DNA from: Chelativorans petroleitrophicus
Lineage (GTDB): Bacteria; Pseudomonadota; Alphaproteobacteria; Rhizobiales; Rhizobiaceae
Assembly: GCF_025398195.1 (NCBI RefSeq)
Contig: NZ_JAODNV010000018.1
Coordinates: 41,427 to 105,426 of the forward strand
Reading direction: 5' to 3'
DNA length: 64,000 nt
The translations under genes were made by a program, and so were the position numbers. The notes below the pieces were generated by a model. It had not been told where the DNA came from, searched no databases, and saw nothing but the letters and a program-made list of their open reading frames with translations. Of the stretch, positions 21,439 to 31,500 are shown in pieces (the stretch's first letter is position 1; each line of letters begins with the position of its first letter).

Positions 21439-21621
21439 CTAGCTCTTCTTTTCCGGCAGGCCTTTACGCTTCGTCTCAGCCAGCTCCTCCAACTGCTTCT
21501 CGTTCATGGATTTTTCCATGCTCTTGGAGGCGCCCTTGAGCTTGGATTTGGGCATGTCGCCGCGCTTGGCTGCAAGCGCGGCACCAGCCGCCTTCTGCTG
21601 AACCTTCGACTTCGCAGGCAT
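21439..21621 (-). CDS. DUF3008 family small basic protein
   Basis: This 60-residue lysine-rich protein (MPAKSKVQQKAAGAALAAKRG, ending KRKGLPEKKS) is a typical DUF3008 member. The ATG at 21621 is chosen because GGAGAA precedes it at the right distance. It has no membrane segment. Its strong positive charge suggests nucleic-acid contact or a disordered stress-protectant role, which is inference. It is divergent from an SDR gene that has an EcfG-like promoter, and a GGAAC half-site also faces this gene (21675-21671) but without a good -10. Confidence 0.8.
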   Translation of the reverse strand: MPAKSKVQQKAAGAALAAKRGDMPKSKLKGASKSMEKSMNEKQLEELAETKRKGLPEKKS

Positions 21622-21685
21622 TGGTTTCTCCATACTGGTGGTGGCGGGAAATCCGCTGCCGAGGCTGAAAGTTCCGCCGCGCGGT

Positions 21686-21710
21686 GGAACATGGCCGCCT
21701 CCGCCTTGTT
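21686..21710 (+). promoter_or_regulatory. candidate EcfG (general stress sigma) promoter of the SDR gene
   Basis: GGAAC (21686-21690) is followed after exactly 16 bases by TGTT (21707-21710), close to the alphaproteobacterial EcfG consensus GGAAC-N16/17-CGTT. The start codon follows about 33 bases downstream. The -35 is part of an inverted pair with GTTCC at 21671-21675, which points toward the DUF3008 gene. Confidence 0.5.
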
Positions 21711-21743
21711 CGTGGATCGCAAGAACCGAATGAGGCGAGCGCC

Positions 21744-22595
21744 ATGAGCGAGGAGACACTTCCCAAGCAGCACCAGGCACATCAGCCGGGCAAGGAGCAT
21801 GAGATGCATCCCAGGCCGGACTATGAGCCGCGTTATCAGGGTTCAGGCAGGCTCGCCGGTAAGGTCGCGGCCATCACGGGCGGAGACTCCGGCATCGGGC
21901 GGGCGACGGCCGTGCTGTTTGCGCGCGAAGGCGCGAAGGTCGCCTTTCTCTACAAGGACGAGGAAGAGGATGCCGCCGAGACGGAGCGGCTGATCCGGAA
22001 CGAGGGCAGCGAGGCCTTTTCCATGTCGGGTGACGTCGGAGACCGCAAGGTCTGCGAGCAGTTCATCGAGCAGATAATCGGCCAATTCGGCCGTCTCGAC
22101 ATACTGGTGAACAACGCCGCGGAACAGCACTATCAGGAGCAGCTTACGGACATTTCCGACGAGCAGCTCCATCGCACATACCAGACCAACATCTTCGGCA
22201 TGTTCTACATAACGCGCGCGGCGCTGCCGCATATGGGCAAAGGCTCCACCATCATCTGCACGACCTCCGTAACGGCCTACAAAGGGCAGGACGTGCTGAT
22301 GGATTACGCGACCACGAAAGGCGCGATCCTCGCCTTCGTCCGCGCTCTGTCAGGCAATCTCGCCTCCAAGGGCATCCGCGTGAACGGCGTGGCGCCCGGC
22401 CCGATCTGGACGCCGCTCATCCCCGCGTCCTTCCCGGCAGAGCAGGTGGCAAGCTTCGGCAAGAATGTGCCGCTCGGCCGCCCCGGGCAGCCAAACGAGG
22501 TGGCGCCTGCCATGCTGTTCCTGGCCTGCGAGGATTCATCCTACATGACAGGCCAGATCCTGCATCCCAACGGGGGAACGCTGGTCGGCGGATGA
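21744..22595 (+). CDS. short-chain dehydrogenase/reductase (YghA/YhdG-like stress SDR)
   Basis: This 283-residue SDR has the extended N-terminus (HQAHQPGKEHEMHPRPDYEPRY) of the general-stress subgroup. Its Rossmann motif is GGDSGIGRA, the NNAA structural motif is VNNAAEQH, and the catalytic residues are Ser in CTTSVTAY, Tyr in YATTKGA and the following Lys. The family reduces carbonyls with NAD(P)H; physiological substrates are poorly known. An EcfG-like promoter precedes it, consistent with stress induction. It is convergent with the fadJ-like gene, 31 bp away. Confidence 0.9.
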   Translation: MSEETLPKQHQAHQPGKEHEMHPRPDYEPRYQGSGRLAGKVAAITGGDSGIGRATAVLFAREGAKVAFLYKDEEEDAAETERLIRNEGSEAFSMSGDVGDRKVCEQFIEQIIGQFGRLDILVNNAAEQHYQEQLTDISDEQLHRTYQTNIFGMFYITRAALPHMGKGSTIICTTSVTAYKGQDVLMDYATTKGAILAFVRALSGNLASKGIRVNGVAPGPIWTPLIPASFPAEQVASFGKNVPLGRPGQPNEVAPAMLFLACEDSSYMTGQILHPNGGTLVGG

Positions 22596-22626
22596 GTGCC
22601 CGGCGCAGGTTTGCCCCGACCGGCAC

Positions 22627-24744
22627 CTACGTCTTCAGCCTTTCCCAGCCTTCATCGGGGGCAAACCGGTCACCGTACTTCTGGGCAAGGGCGTGCAATT
22701 TGGCGGTGATCTCATCCACGCCGCGTTCGCGTGCGTAGTGCAACGGACCCCCGCGGAAAGGCGCGAAACCGGTGCCGAAGATCATGGCCGCGTCGGCCAC
22801 CTCCTCCTCTTCCACCACGCCTTCGCGCAGACAGCGCACGAGCGTATTGAGCATGGGGAGCACGAGCCGGTCCGCCGTCTCGGAATCGCGGGGTACTTGG
22901 GCGCCTTCGGCGATCTTCACCTCTTCGCGTTTCGGCTTGCCGTTTTCGTCATAGACGTACAGTCCCCTGCCCGCCTTGCGGCCCGTCTCGCCGGCTTCCA
23001 CCTTCTGGACAAGCCAGTCCGGCACCTCGGGCATGGGATCGGGAAGGCGCTCCTTCAGCATCCGCGCCACCTCCAGGCAGATATCGAGGCCCACGCGGTC
23101 AGCAAGCTCCATCGGCCCCATCGGCATGCCGAAATCCCTCGCCGCACGGTCGATCACCTCCTTGGGCACGCCCTCGTCGAACATGAGGAATGCTTCGACT
23201 AGATACGGCGTCAAAGCGCGGTTGACCAGGAAACCGGGCGCGCTTCTGACGGGAGCCGGCAGGCGGGAAATGTCACCGCAAAAGGCGCGTGCGCGGCTGA
23301 GGGTTTCTTCCGACACCGCGTCGTGGGTCACGATCTCCACGAGCTGCATGCGCGTGACCGGGTTGAAGAAGTGCAGGCCGACGAAACGTTCGGCAAAAAG
23401 CAGCCCCTCACGCAGGCTCTCAAGCGGAATGCTAGAGGTGTTCGTGGCGAGGATGGCCCCGGGCTTCATGCGCGGTGCGATCTCCTCGTAGACCCTGCGC
23501 TTGACCCCCTCCTTCTCCGCCACCGCTTCGATGACCAGATCGGCCTGTCGCACGCCGACGCCTTCGAAATCCGGTGTCAGGCGGTCGAGCGCGTCGCGCC
23601 GTTCGAGGCTGGAATGGAGTCTCTTGTCGTAGAAGCTCGACGCCCGGCCGATCGCACGCGCGATGGCCTGCGGGTCCAGATCGGTGAGTGTGACGCGGAG
23701 GCCCCGCGCCGCGCACCAGGCGGCGATGTCTCCGCCCATCGTGCCCGCACCGATGACATGCACGCGGCTGATCCCACTTTCGCCCTTGGCAAGGCTTTTC
23801 AGCCGCTCGCGCAGGAAGAAGACGCGCACGAGGTTCTGCGCCGTCGGGCCCGTCAGCAGCTCCGAGAACGAGCGGATTTCGGCCCGCTGCATGGCCTTCG
23901 GATCGCCGCCATGCTCCTCCCACAAGCCGATCAGCCGGTATGGCGCGGGATAATGCTTTTCGGGCGCGTTCTTTTGGGCCTCGGCGCGCATCCTGTTCGC
24001 GGCCATCCGGCGCGCGGGGGCAAGGCTCATCACACCGGCCTTCAGGCCGGGGCGAGCAGGTTTCAGCTTGCCCGCAACGGCCGCCCGGACGGCGTTTGCG
24101 ACGTGTCTCTCCTCAACCACCTCATCGACAAGACCCAGAGCCTTCGCCTTCCTGGCATGCACCGGACGGCCCGTCAGCATCATGGTCATCGCCTCGACGG
24201 GATCGATGAGCGAAGTGAGGCGGAACGTGCCTCCAAGCCCGGGATGGAGACCCAACAGCACCTCGGGGAAGCCGAGACTCGCGCCGGAAACGGCGATGCG
24301 GTGCCTACAGGCCAGCGCAAGCTCCAGCCCACCGCCCAGGCAGTGGCCGTGGATCACGGCTACCGTGGGGATCGAAAGATTCGCTAGCCGGTCAAGGAGC
24401 TCGTGGCCACGGGCGAGCCGGCTTTCAATCTCACTCGCGTTCGTGACACCGCGGAAATCGCGGATATCGGCTCCAGCGGCAAACCCGCTCTTCTTGGCCG
24501 AACGGATGACGAGGCCCTTCGCATTGAGACCTTTCAGGTCCTCCAGCACCAGATTAAGCTCGACCAGCACTTCTTCCGAAAGCGTGTTGGTGCTTTGTCC
24601 CGCCCGATCGAAGATCAGCCAGACGATGCCTTCGCCGTCCTTCGTATAGCGCCAATGCGTAAGGGTGCGCGCGGGCTCGCCTTTGGGTCCAAGTTCCATG
24701 TTGCGGCGCTCGAGTACGCGCCAGACCTTTCCCGAAACCGTCAT
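22627..24744 (-). CDS. fadJ: fatty acid oxidation alpha subunit: enoyl-CoA hydratase/3-hydroxyacyl-CoA dehydrogenase
   Basis: This 705-residue bifunctional protein has an N-terminal crotonase domain (SGFAAGADIRDFRG, HGHCLGGGLELALACRHRI, GLHPGLGGTFRL) and a C-terminal 3-hydroxyacyl-CoA dehydrogenase with the NAD motif VIGAGTMGGDIAAWCA, catalytic His in GLHFFNPVTRM, and FLVNRALTPYLVEA. Together they hydrate enoyl-CoA and oxidise the hydroxyacyl product in beta-oxidation. Its ATG overlaps the thiolase stop by one base, so it is cotranslated with the beta subunit. The fadJ symbol reflects the domain order; fadB-type function cannot be excluded. Confidence 0.9.
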   Translation of the reverse strand: MTVSGKVWRVLERRNMELGPKGEPARTLTHWRYTKDGEGIVWLIFDRAGQSTNTLSEEVLVELNLVLEDLKGLNAKGLVIRSAKKSGFAAGADIRDFRGVTNASEIESRLARGHELLDRLANLSIPTVAVIHGHCLGGGLELALACRHRIAVSGASLGFPEVLLGLHPGLGGTFRLTSLIDPVEAMTMMLTGRPVHARKAKALGLVDEVVEERHVANAVRAAVAGKLKPARPGLKAGVMSLAPARRMAANRMRAEAQKNAPEKHYPAPYRLIGLWEEHGGDPKAMQRAEIRSFSELLTGPTAQNLVRVFFLRERLKSLAKGESGISRVHVIGAGTMGGDIAAWCAARGLRVTLTDLDPQAIARAIGRASSFYDKRLHSSLERRDALDRLTPDFEGVGVRQADLVIEAVAEKEGVKRRVYEEIAPRMKPGAILATNTSSIPLESLREGLLFAERFVGLHFFNPVTRMQLVEIVTHDAVSEETLSRARAFCGDISRLPAPVRSAPGFLVNRALTPYLVEAFLMFDEGVPKEVIDRAARDFGMPMGPMELADRVGLDICLEVARMLKERLPDPMPEVPDWLVQKVEAGETGRKAGRGLYVYDENGKPKREEVKIAEGAQVPRDSETADRLVLPMLNTLVRCLREGVVEEEEVADAAMIFGTGFAPFRGGPLHYARERGVDEITAKLHALAQKYGDRFAPDEGWERLKT

Positions 24745-26132
24745 CACACCGACTCCAGAAGCATGGCACCGCCCTGCCCTCCGCCGATGCACTCCGTGGC
24801 AATGCCGCGCTTGAGGCCCAGTCGGCGCATGGCGTTGACGAGATGCAGAACAATGCGGTTGCCGCTGGAGCCCACTGGGTGGCCGAGGCTGATCGCACCT
24901 CCGTCCACATTGAGCCGCTCGCGGTCGAGCGTTCCGAAAGGCTCCTCCAGTCCCAGCACCTCGCGGCAATATTCCTCATCCTCCCAAGCGGCAAGGCACG
25001 CCAGAATCTGGGCGGCGAAAGCCTCGTTGATCTCCCACAATTCGATGTCCTTAAGGGAAAGCCCGCGCCGCTTCATGAGAGCCGTCGAACACAGGGTTGG
25101 CCCGAGCCCCATGACCGAAGGGTCGAGCGCGGTCCACTCGCTGTCAACGATGCGGGCGATGGGCGTAAGCTTGTACTCCTTCACGGCCGCCTCGGAAGCC
25201 AGAATCACCCAGCTCGCGCCATCGGTGATCTGCGAGGAGTTACCGGCCGTCACTCGCCCGTACGGCCTTTCGAAAACCGGTTTGAGGTTTGCGAGCTTTT
25301 CCATGGACGTGTCGGGCCGGACGCCGTCGTCGTGATCGAAAAGCCTGCCGTCGCGACTGATGGCGGGAATTACCTCTCCCTTGAGGAAACCCTCGCGCTG
25401 CGCCCGTGCCAGCCGGCGATGGCTCTCCAGGGCATAGCTGTCGGCCGACTCGCGCGAAATCCCGAAAGCGTGGCCGATGATCTCCGCAGTCTGCCCCATG
25501 CTCAGATCGGTCAGCGGGTCGGTCAGCCCGCGCTCGAGCCCGATGACCGGCCTCGCCATCTCCGGGCGGAAGGCTCCGAGAGCGGTCGCCCGCTCCCAGG
25601 CCGTCTTGGCCGTCGCGAACCGGCCGAACCAGCCTGCCGCCTTCTGCGAAAGCACCAGCGGGGCGTGCGAGAGAGCCTCCGCGCCTCCGGCGAGAATGAG
25701 GTCGGCCTCGCCGCCCTCGATCAGGCGGAAGGCGGTGTCGATCGACTGCATGCCCGAGCCGCAATTGATCTGCACGGTGAAGGCGCGCATCGCCTCACCC
25801 ATTCCGAGGCGGAGGGCCGCCACCCGCGCCGGGTTCATCTCGTCGGCGATCACGTTCACGCATCCGAGGATGACCAGATCGAACGCTTCCGGCGGGAAGG
25901 GTTGGCGGGCAAGCAGCGGGCGCCCGCACTGGACGGCGAGATCGACCGGCGTGAACGGCCCGGGCCGCCCGCGCGCCCTGAGGTAAGGGGTGCGGGCACC
26001 GTCGATGAGGTAGACCGGCGGCCTTTCCGGCGGCGCCTGCACGCCCGTACGCCGCACGGCCGTAGTGGCGGGCAGACGCCCGCCCGTGCGGCGCGGTGCG
26101 GGCTTTCTCCTTGCTCGTGCTGCTTCGGACAT
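24744..26132 (-). CDS. fadI: fatty acid oxidation beta subunit: acetyl-CoA C-acyltransferase (thiolase)
   Basis: This 462-residue thiolase has the nucleophilic Cys in INCGSGMQSID, the NEAF motif (WEINEAFAAQIL), GGAISLGHPVGSSG and the C-terminal general base in CIGGGQGGAMLLE. The start MSEAARARRKPA at 26132 has AGGAG upstream. Unusually, the first 40 residues are rich in Arg, Pro and Ala (RRKPAPRRTGGRLPATTAVRR is the core) before the thiolase fold begins at VYLIDGARTPY. It cleaves 3-ketoacyl-CoA, working with the downstream alpha subunit. Confidence 0.9.
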   Translation of the reverse strand: MSEAARARRKPAPRRTGGRLPATTAVRRTGVQAPPERPPVYLIDGARTPYLRARGRPGPFTPVDLAVQCGRPLLARQPFPPEAFDLVILGCVNVIADEMNPARVAALRLGMGEAMRAFTVQINCGSGMQSIDTAFRLIEGGEADLILAGGAEALSHAPLVLSQKAAGWFGRFATAKTAWERATALGAFRPEMARPVIGLERGLTDPLTDLSMGQTAEIIGHAFGISRESADSYALESHRRLARAQREGFLKGEVIPAISRDGRLFDHDDGVRPDTSMEKLANLKPVFERPYGRVTAGNSSQITDGASWVILASEAAVKEYKLTPIARIVDSEWTALDPSVMGLGPTLCSTALMKRRGLSLKDIELWEINEAFAAQILACLAAWEDEEYCREVLGLEEPFGTLDRERLNVDGGAISLGHPVGSSGNRIVLHLVNAMRRLGLKRGIATECIGGGQGGAMLLESV

Positions 26133-26651
26133 CGTGTGCCGCTCCTGCTTGGCCGTCATTCAGCGGAAGAATAGAAACCTTTGGACCAACAACGAATGAA
26201 AAAGAAATAGGATCATGCCTGCAAGTCCGGCGTTGCGGCAGCATCGATCGCGAACGCCGAAAAACCAAACGTGGTCGAGAGAAACGCTAGCGCGGCAAAG
26301 CCAAGCGTTGCACCCGGGGTAATGAACGCGGCAACAATACAAAGCACGATAGATGCCCGCTCGCCTCAGCTAGGACATCGATTCCAGCCAAGCACACAAG
26401 CCGTTGACGATCCTGACAAGCTTACCGCCGACCCGTGAGGTATGCCCATGCGGTCAAAGTCTCGGGCCGAGACATCGTCCAAAACGGCAATCGAATGGTA
26501 ACAGACGCGGGTTAGGCTGCTTGATGGAGCCGAGGCTGTGCGTTACTGATTGCCCGGCTGCGACAGCCGTCAGGCTATTGCGGCTCCGTGCGGCGGACGG
26601 GGCATAGATGGACATGCGCAGCGCAAGGGGAATGCGCCGCCGGGAGGGACG
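26133..26651. other. 519-bp gap between fadI and tamA without a convincing gene
   Basis: The gap separates divergent operons. It contains a 15-base near-perfect palindrome, GTCTCGG-G-CCGAGAC, at 26459-26473. It also contains a 44-codon apolar frame (26213-26347, minus) that lacks a ribosome-binding site. No tRNA, integrase fragment or intrinsic terminator is visible. Promoters for both flanking operons must lie here. Confidence 0.5.
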
Positions 26652-28580
26652 TTGAATATCCGCCGCAATGCTGCCTGCCGAAAGGGATTGCGCATCGGGG
26701 TTGCCACCGCGGCCCTGGGGGTACTCTTTCTGCATGCACCTCAGGCAAATGCGCTCAACATTTTCGGGCTGCGGCTCTTCGAGCGCGAACAGCCTGAGGA
26801 AGTGGTGATCGGCACGCCGCAACCCTATACGGTGGAATTTGCCGTTACAGGCGATGACGGAACGATCGAGCGGGCCCTGAAGCAAGCCTCGCGCCTGTGG
26901 AACGACCGCGAGGCCCCGGCTTCAGGTGCTGCGGGCCTGATTGCGAAGGCACGAGGCGATTATCTTCGCCTTCTCGATGCGCTTTACGCGGAAGCCCGGT
27001 ACGGCCCCATCATCTCCATAACGATCGACGGGCGGGAGGCCGATAACCTGCCACCGGACGCGGAACTGCGAAGGCCCGCAACGGTACGCATTGCCGTCGA
27101 TCCGGGTCCGCTCTTCCATTTCCGTGAGGCCCGCATCGTCAACTCGGCTCCGCCGGCCGCCGATCCGCGCGATGCGGTCGACGATCCCGCCAAACGAGGC
27201 TTCCGCGCCGGAGAGCTCGCCGAAAGCGGCGCTATCATCGAAGCAGGCAGGCTTGCGAAGGAGGCGTGGCGCCAGCAGGGCCATGCCAAGGCGGAGGTAA
27301 TCGAGCGCAGGATCGTGGCTGCCCACGACGCCAGCGTCATCGACGCTACGCTGACCGTGGCGCCTGGCCCCTATGCGGTTTTCGGTCCCGTGTCGGTGAG
27401 CGGCACGGACAGGATGAATGCCGACTATGTGGCGTGGATGACCGGCCTTCCCGTCGGCCGGGAATATGATCCCGACGATCTGAAAGAGGCTCAGGACCGG
27501 CTTGCGCGGCTCGACGTCTTCCGGTCGCTGCGGGTTCAGGAAGCCGATCAGGTCGGGCCGGGCGGCACGCTGCCCATCGAGGTGATCGTGCAGGAGCGTC
27601 TACCGCGCCGCTTCGGCGCAGGCGGCTCCTATTCGACGGTGGACGGCCTCGGCGTGGAGGCCTTCTGGCTGCACCGCAACCTGTTCGGACGGGCCGAGCG
27701 GCTGCGCCTCGAAGGAAGGGTCGCGGGAATCGGCGAGACGGTGGATCCGGAGGATCTGACCTACCGGGCTGGAATCACCTTCACGCGGCCGGGCGTCTTT
27801 ACGCCGGACACGGATTTTTCCGCCTCCATCTTCGGCGACCGCGAAGTGCTGGACATCTACACCAGAAACGGCGTTACCGCCCAGACGGGCTTCTCGCACC
27901 GCTTCTCTGAAGAACTCACCGCCCGCCTCTTCGCCAATGCGGGCTACGGCCACTTCGAGGACGATTTCGGCGAACGCGAGTTCATCACGGCAGGCTTCCT
28001 GGGCGGCATCGCCTACGACACGCGCGACAACCCCGCCGATGCCACCAGGGGGATTTTCGCGGAACTGACGGTCGAGCCCTTCTACGAATTCAACTACGGC
28101 AATGCCGCCGCCCGCGTGGTCGCAGAAGCGCGCGCCTATTACAGCATCGATGATGACAGCCGCATCGTGCTGGCCGGCCGGATGAAGCTCGGTTCGATCT
28201 TCGATCCTCCGATCGAGGAAACCCCGCCCGACAAGCTGTTCCTCGCCGGAGGCGGCGGCTCGGTGCGCGGCTACGCCTATCGCAACATCGGCGTCGACAT
28301 TCCCGGCGGCACGACGGGCGGCCGCTCGCTGATCGAAGTTTCGGGCGAAGTGCGCGTGCGAGTGACGCCGACCATCGGGCTCGTCGGCTTCGTTGACGCG
28401 GGCTATGTGGATGAAGAAGCCATACCCGAATTCTCGGGGGACCTGCGGGTGGGCGTGGGCGCGGGCCTGCGCTATCTCACAGGCTTCGGCCCCATCAGGC
28501 TTGACGTGGCGACGCCTCTCGACCCGGGGCCGGACGATCCGAGCGTGGCATTCTATGTTGGAATAGGACAGGCGTTTTGA
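26652..28580 (+). CDS. tamA: autotransporter assembly complex protein TamA (BamA/Omp85 family)
   Basis: The start is a TTG (MNIRRNAACRKGL) with GGGAGG five bases upstream, giving a signal peptide up to HAPQANA. The 642-residue protein has POTRA domains (about 45-300) followed by a 16-strand beta-barrel with the Omp85 motif GGGGSVRGYAYRNIG and a final strand ending in FYVGIGQAF, a C-terminal Phe as required by BAM. TamA sits in the outer membrane and with TamB moves autotransporters or phospholipids. It overlaps tamB by 4 bp. Confidence 0.93.
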   Translation: MNIRRNAACRKGLRIGVATAALGVLFLHAPQANALNIFGLRLFEREQPEEVVIGTPQPYTVEFAVTGDDGTIERALKQASRLWNDREAPASGAAGLIAKARGDYLRLLDALYAEARYGPIISITIDGREADNLPPDAELRRPATVRIAVDPGPLFHFREARIVNSAPPAADPRDAVDDPAKRGFRAGELAESGAIIEAGRLAKEAWRQQGHAKAEVIERRIVAAHDASVIDATLTVAPGPYAVFGPVSVSGTDRMNADYVAWMTGLPVGREYDPDDLKEAQDRLARLDVFRSLRVQEADQVGPGGTLPIEVIVQERLPRRFGAGGSYSTVDGLGVEAFWLHRNLFGRAERLRLEGRVAGIGETVDPEDLTYRAGITFTRPGVFTPDTDFSASIFGDREVLDIYTRNGVTAQTGFSHRFSEELTARLFANAGYGHFEDDFGEREFITAGFLGGIAYDTRDNPADATRGIFAELTVEPFYEFNYGNAAARVVAEARAYYSIDDDSRIVLAGRMKLGSIFDPPIEETPPDKLFLAGGGGSVRGYAYRNIGVDIPGGTTGGRSLIEVSGEVRVRVTPTIGLVGFVDAGYVDEEAIPEFSGDLRVGVGAGLRYLTGFGPIRLDVATPLDPGPDDPSVAFYVGIGQAF

Positions 28581-31500
28581 CCCGCATTCTCGTCATCCTC
28601 TGCCTGCTCTTTGCCGCCCTTCCCTTGCGCGCCCAGGAGACGACGCCGGAAAGCCCGGAGGAGGAGCGCTCGCTTTTCCTCTCCTTCATCGAGAACCAGC
28701 TATCGACGCCGAACCGCCAGATCCGCATCCGGGGCATCGAGGGTGTCCTTTCCTCCCGGGCGAGCATTCAGGAAATTACGGTGGCGGATCGCGAGGGCAT
28801 ATGGCTGCGCATTACCGGGGCCAGCATCGACTGGAGCCGGTCCGCGCTCATCTTCCGGCAGAGGCTCGAGATTTCGAGCCTGGAGGCGGAATCCATCGAG
28901 ATGACGCGCCGCCCGCTGCCCGCGGAGAACGCCCTGCCCTCGCCCGAGGCCCGGTCCTTCGCAGTTCCGGAATTGCCGATCGCCATCAACCTCGACCGCG
29001 TTCAGGTGCCTTCCATTGCGTTTGGCGAAGCTGTCTTCGGCCTTGAGTCCACCCTCTCCTTCGAGGGCAGGATGAGGCTGGAAGAAGGATCGCTCGACAC
29101 CGCGCTCGAGATCGAGCGCCTCGACGGGCCGGGCGGCCATCTTTCGCTTGAGGCGGCCTTCGACAACACCACAAGCCGGCTCGACCTCGACATGGCGCTT
29201 TCGGAGCCGCAGAACGGCGTCATCGCCAACCTGCTCAACATCGAGGGCCGGCCTCCCCTCGACCTGACCCTGGCCGGGGCGGGACCTGTGGACAATCTCG
29301 ACCTGAACCTTGCGCTTGCCGCCGCCGGGGAACCTGCCCTTTCCGGAACGGCGCGGCTTCGTCAGCAGGCCGAAGGAATCGGCTTCACGCTCGACGCGGG
29401 CGGCCCCATTGCAAGGCTGGTGCCTGCCCGTTTCCGCAGCTTCTTCGGCGCCGAAACCACGCTGGAGGCTGCCGGGCTGGCAAGATCTGGCGGCGGCTTC
29501 GCGCTAAGCTCCCTCAATCTTGAGAGCGCGGCACTGCGCCTCGATGCCGCGGCGGAGACCGCGGAGGACGGCTTTCTGAGTCGGCTTACGCTCAACGCGG
29601 ACATTGCCGATCCAGCAGGCGAGAGGGTGCTTCTACCGCTGCCGGGCGGCGAGACCTCGGTCGGGGCGGCGAGCCTCGCAATCGATTTCGGCAACGGCGG
29701 GGGTGATGCGTGGACCGCCTCGCTCAATGTCACGGATCTCGACACAGGAGGCTTTTCCGCCCGAGAAGCCACGTTTGACGTGAACGGCCTTGCTGCCGAC
29801 CTCATGGTGGTGGACCGGCGTCGCATAACCTTCGATGCGGATGGCGTGGTATCAGGGATCATCGCCCGGCAGGCCGACGTGTCGGAGGCCCTTGGCGACA
29901 CGATCCGCCTCAATGCAAGCGGCGACTGGCAGGCGGGCGAACCGCTGAACCTCGATAGCGCCACGCTTTCGGGAGAAAACCTTGCCGCAAGCCTCGCAGG
30001 CATGGTCTCGGACTTTGCGTTCGATGGCGAGATCGGCGTTCAAACGTCGAGCATCGCACCATTTTCAGGGATCGCGGGCCGCGATCTGGGCGGCAGCATA
30101 GACCTTCGTGCCACGGGCGAGTTGCGCCCGGTGAGCGGCGCGTTCGATCTGATGCTCGACGGCACGGCCAATGACCTTCGCCTGGACGTTTCGGCCGCCG
30201 ACCCGCTGCTTGTTGGTGCAACACGGATCACCGGGCGCCTCGCTCGAACGGTCGACGGGTTCCTGGCCGACGGCTTCCGGATCGAAAGCGGGCGCGCCTC
30301 GTTCTCCGCTGACGGGACATTCGCAACCGAAGCGGCCGATTTCAACTTTGAGGCCGCCATTGCCGACCTTGCCCACCTCACCGAACGCGCGGGCGGACGG
30401 CTGACGGCGACAGGGCGTGCGCAAGGCAGCGCGGGCAATCTCGCGCTCAGCCTCGAGGCGGCCGTGCAGCGTGGCCGGCTTCTCGACAAGGAACTGACCG
30501 AGGCCGCCCTCAGCTTCGGCGGTACCTTGCAGAACAATGTGCTCGCGGGCCAGATGGCCGGCAGCGCCTTTCTCGACGGCGTGCGGGCGGAAATCGAGAC
30601 GGATGTGAGGCTCAGCGCCGAAGAGCGGCAGCTTTCGGGCATTGCATTTACCGCGGGCGGCGCCCGCCTGACGGGCGAACTCGTTCAGGATGGAGAAGGC
30701 CTTTTCACGGGCAATCTTGCACTGGACGCGGCCGATATCTCGACAGCTGCCGCCCTTCTGCTGATCGAAGCTCAGGGCGCCGTTAATGCGCGCCTTGCGC
30801 TCGAGAATGACGCGGGACGGCAGCAGGCCCGGATCGATGCCACGGTGAACAATCTCGTTGCCGAACAGGTCTCTCTCGAAAGTGCCGAGATCGAAGTGGA
30901 TGTCGCGGATCTGTTCGGCGTCCCGGCGGTTGCAGGCAGGCTGCAGGCCAGCGGCCTCGACACCGCCGGAATCGAAGTTGCCACTCTCGATGCGACGGCA
31001 CAGACAAGCAACGGCGCGACCGCATTCCAGGGCCGCGCGCTGCTCGATAACGGAACCGAGATCACCACCCGCGGTGGTCTGGCGCCGGAAAATGGCGGCT
31101 ATACCGTGACGCTGGAGGAGGCCGAGCTGGTTCAGGCCGGCGTGACGGCGCGTCTTATGGAGCCAACGCGGCTTACGGTGATCGGCGATACCGTTGCATT
31201 CGACAGGGTGGACCTCGATATCGCCGGCGGCCGCCTCACGGCCCAGGGCGAGATTGGCACGAGCCTTGACGTGACGCTCGCGCTGGAGGCCGTGCCGCTC
31301 TCGATCGCCAATGCTGTTCGCCCGGACCTCGCGCTCAGCGGCACGCTCGATGGCAATGCGACGCTCAGCGGCACGCGCGAGGCGCCGCGGGCCTCCTTCA
31401 AACTAACCGGCAATGAAATCGCCGCCACCGCCCTGCGCCAGGCCGGAATCGCCTCGCTTGGCATCGAGGCTTCCGGCACCACTACCGACAGCACGCTGTC

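Noticed and set aside
26213..26347. A 44-codon very apolar minus-strand frame starting with GTG
   Set aside because: No ribosome-binding site at a usable distance and no neighbour that needs it. Left as an unproven possibility inside the gap entry.
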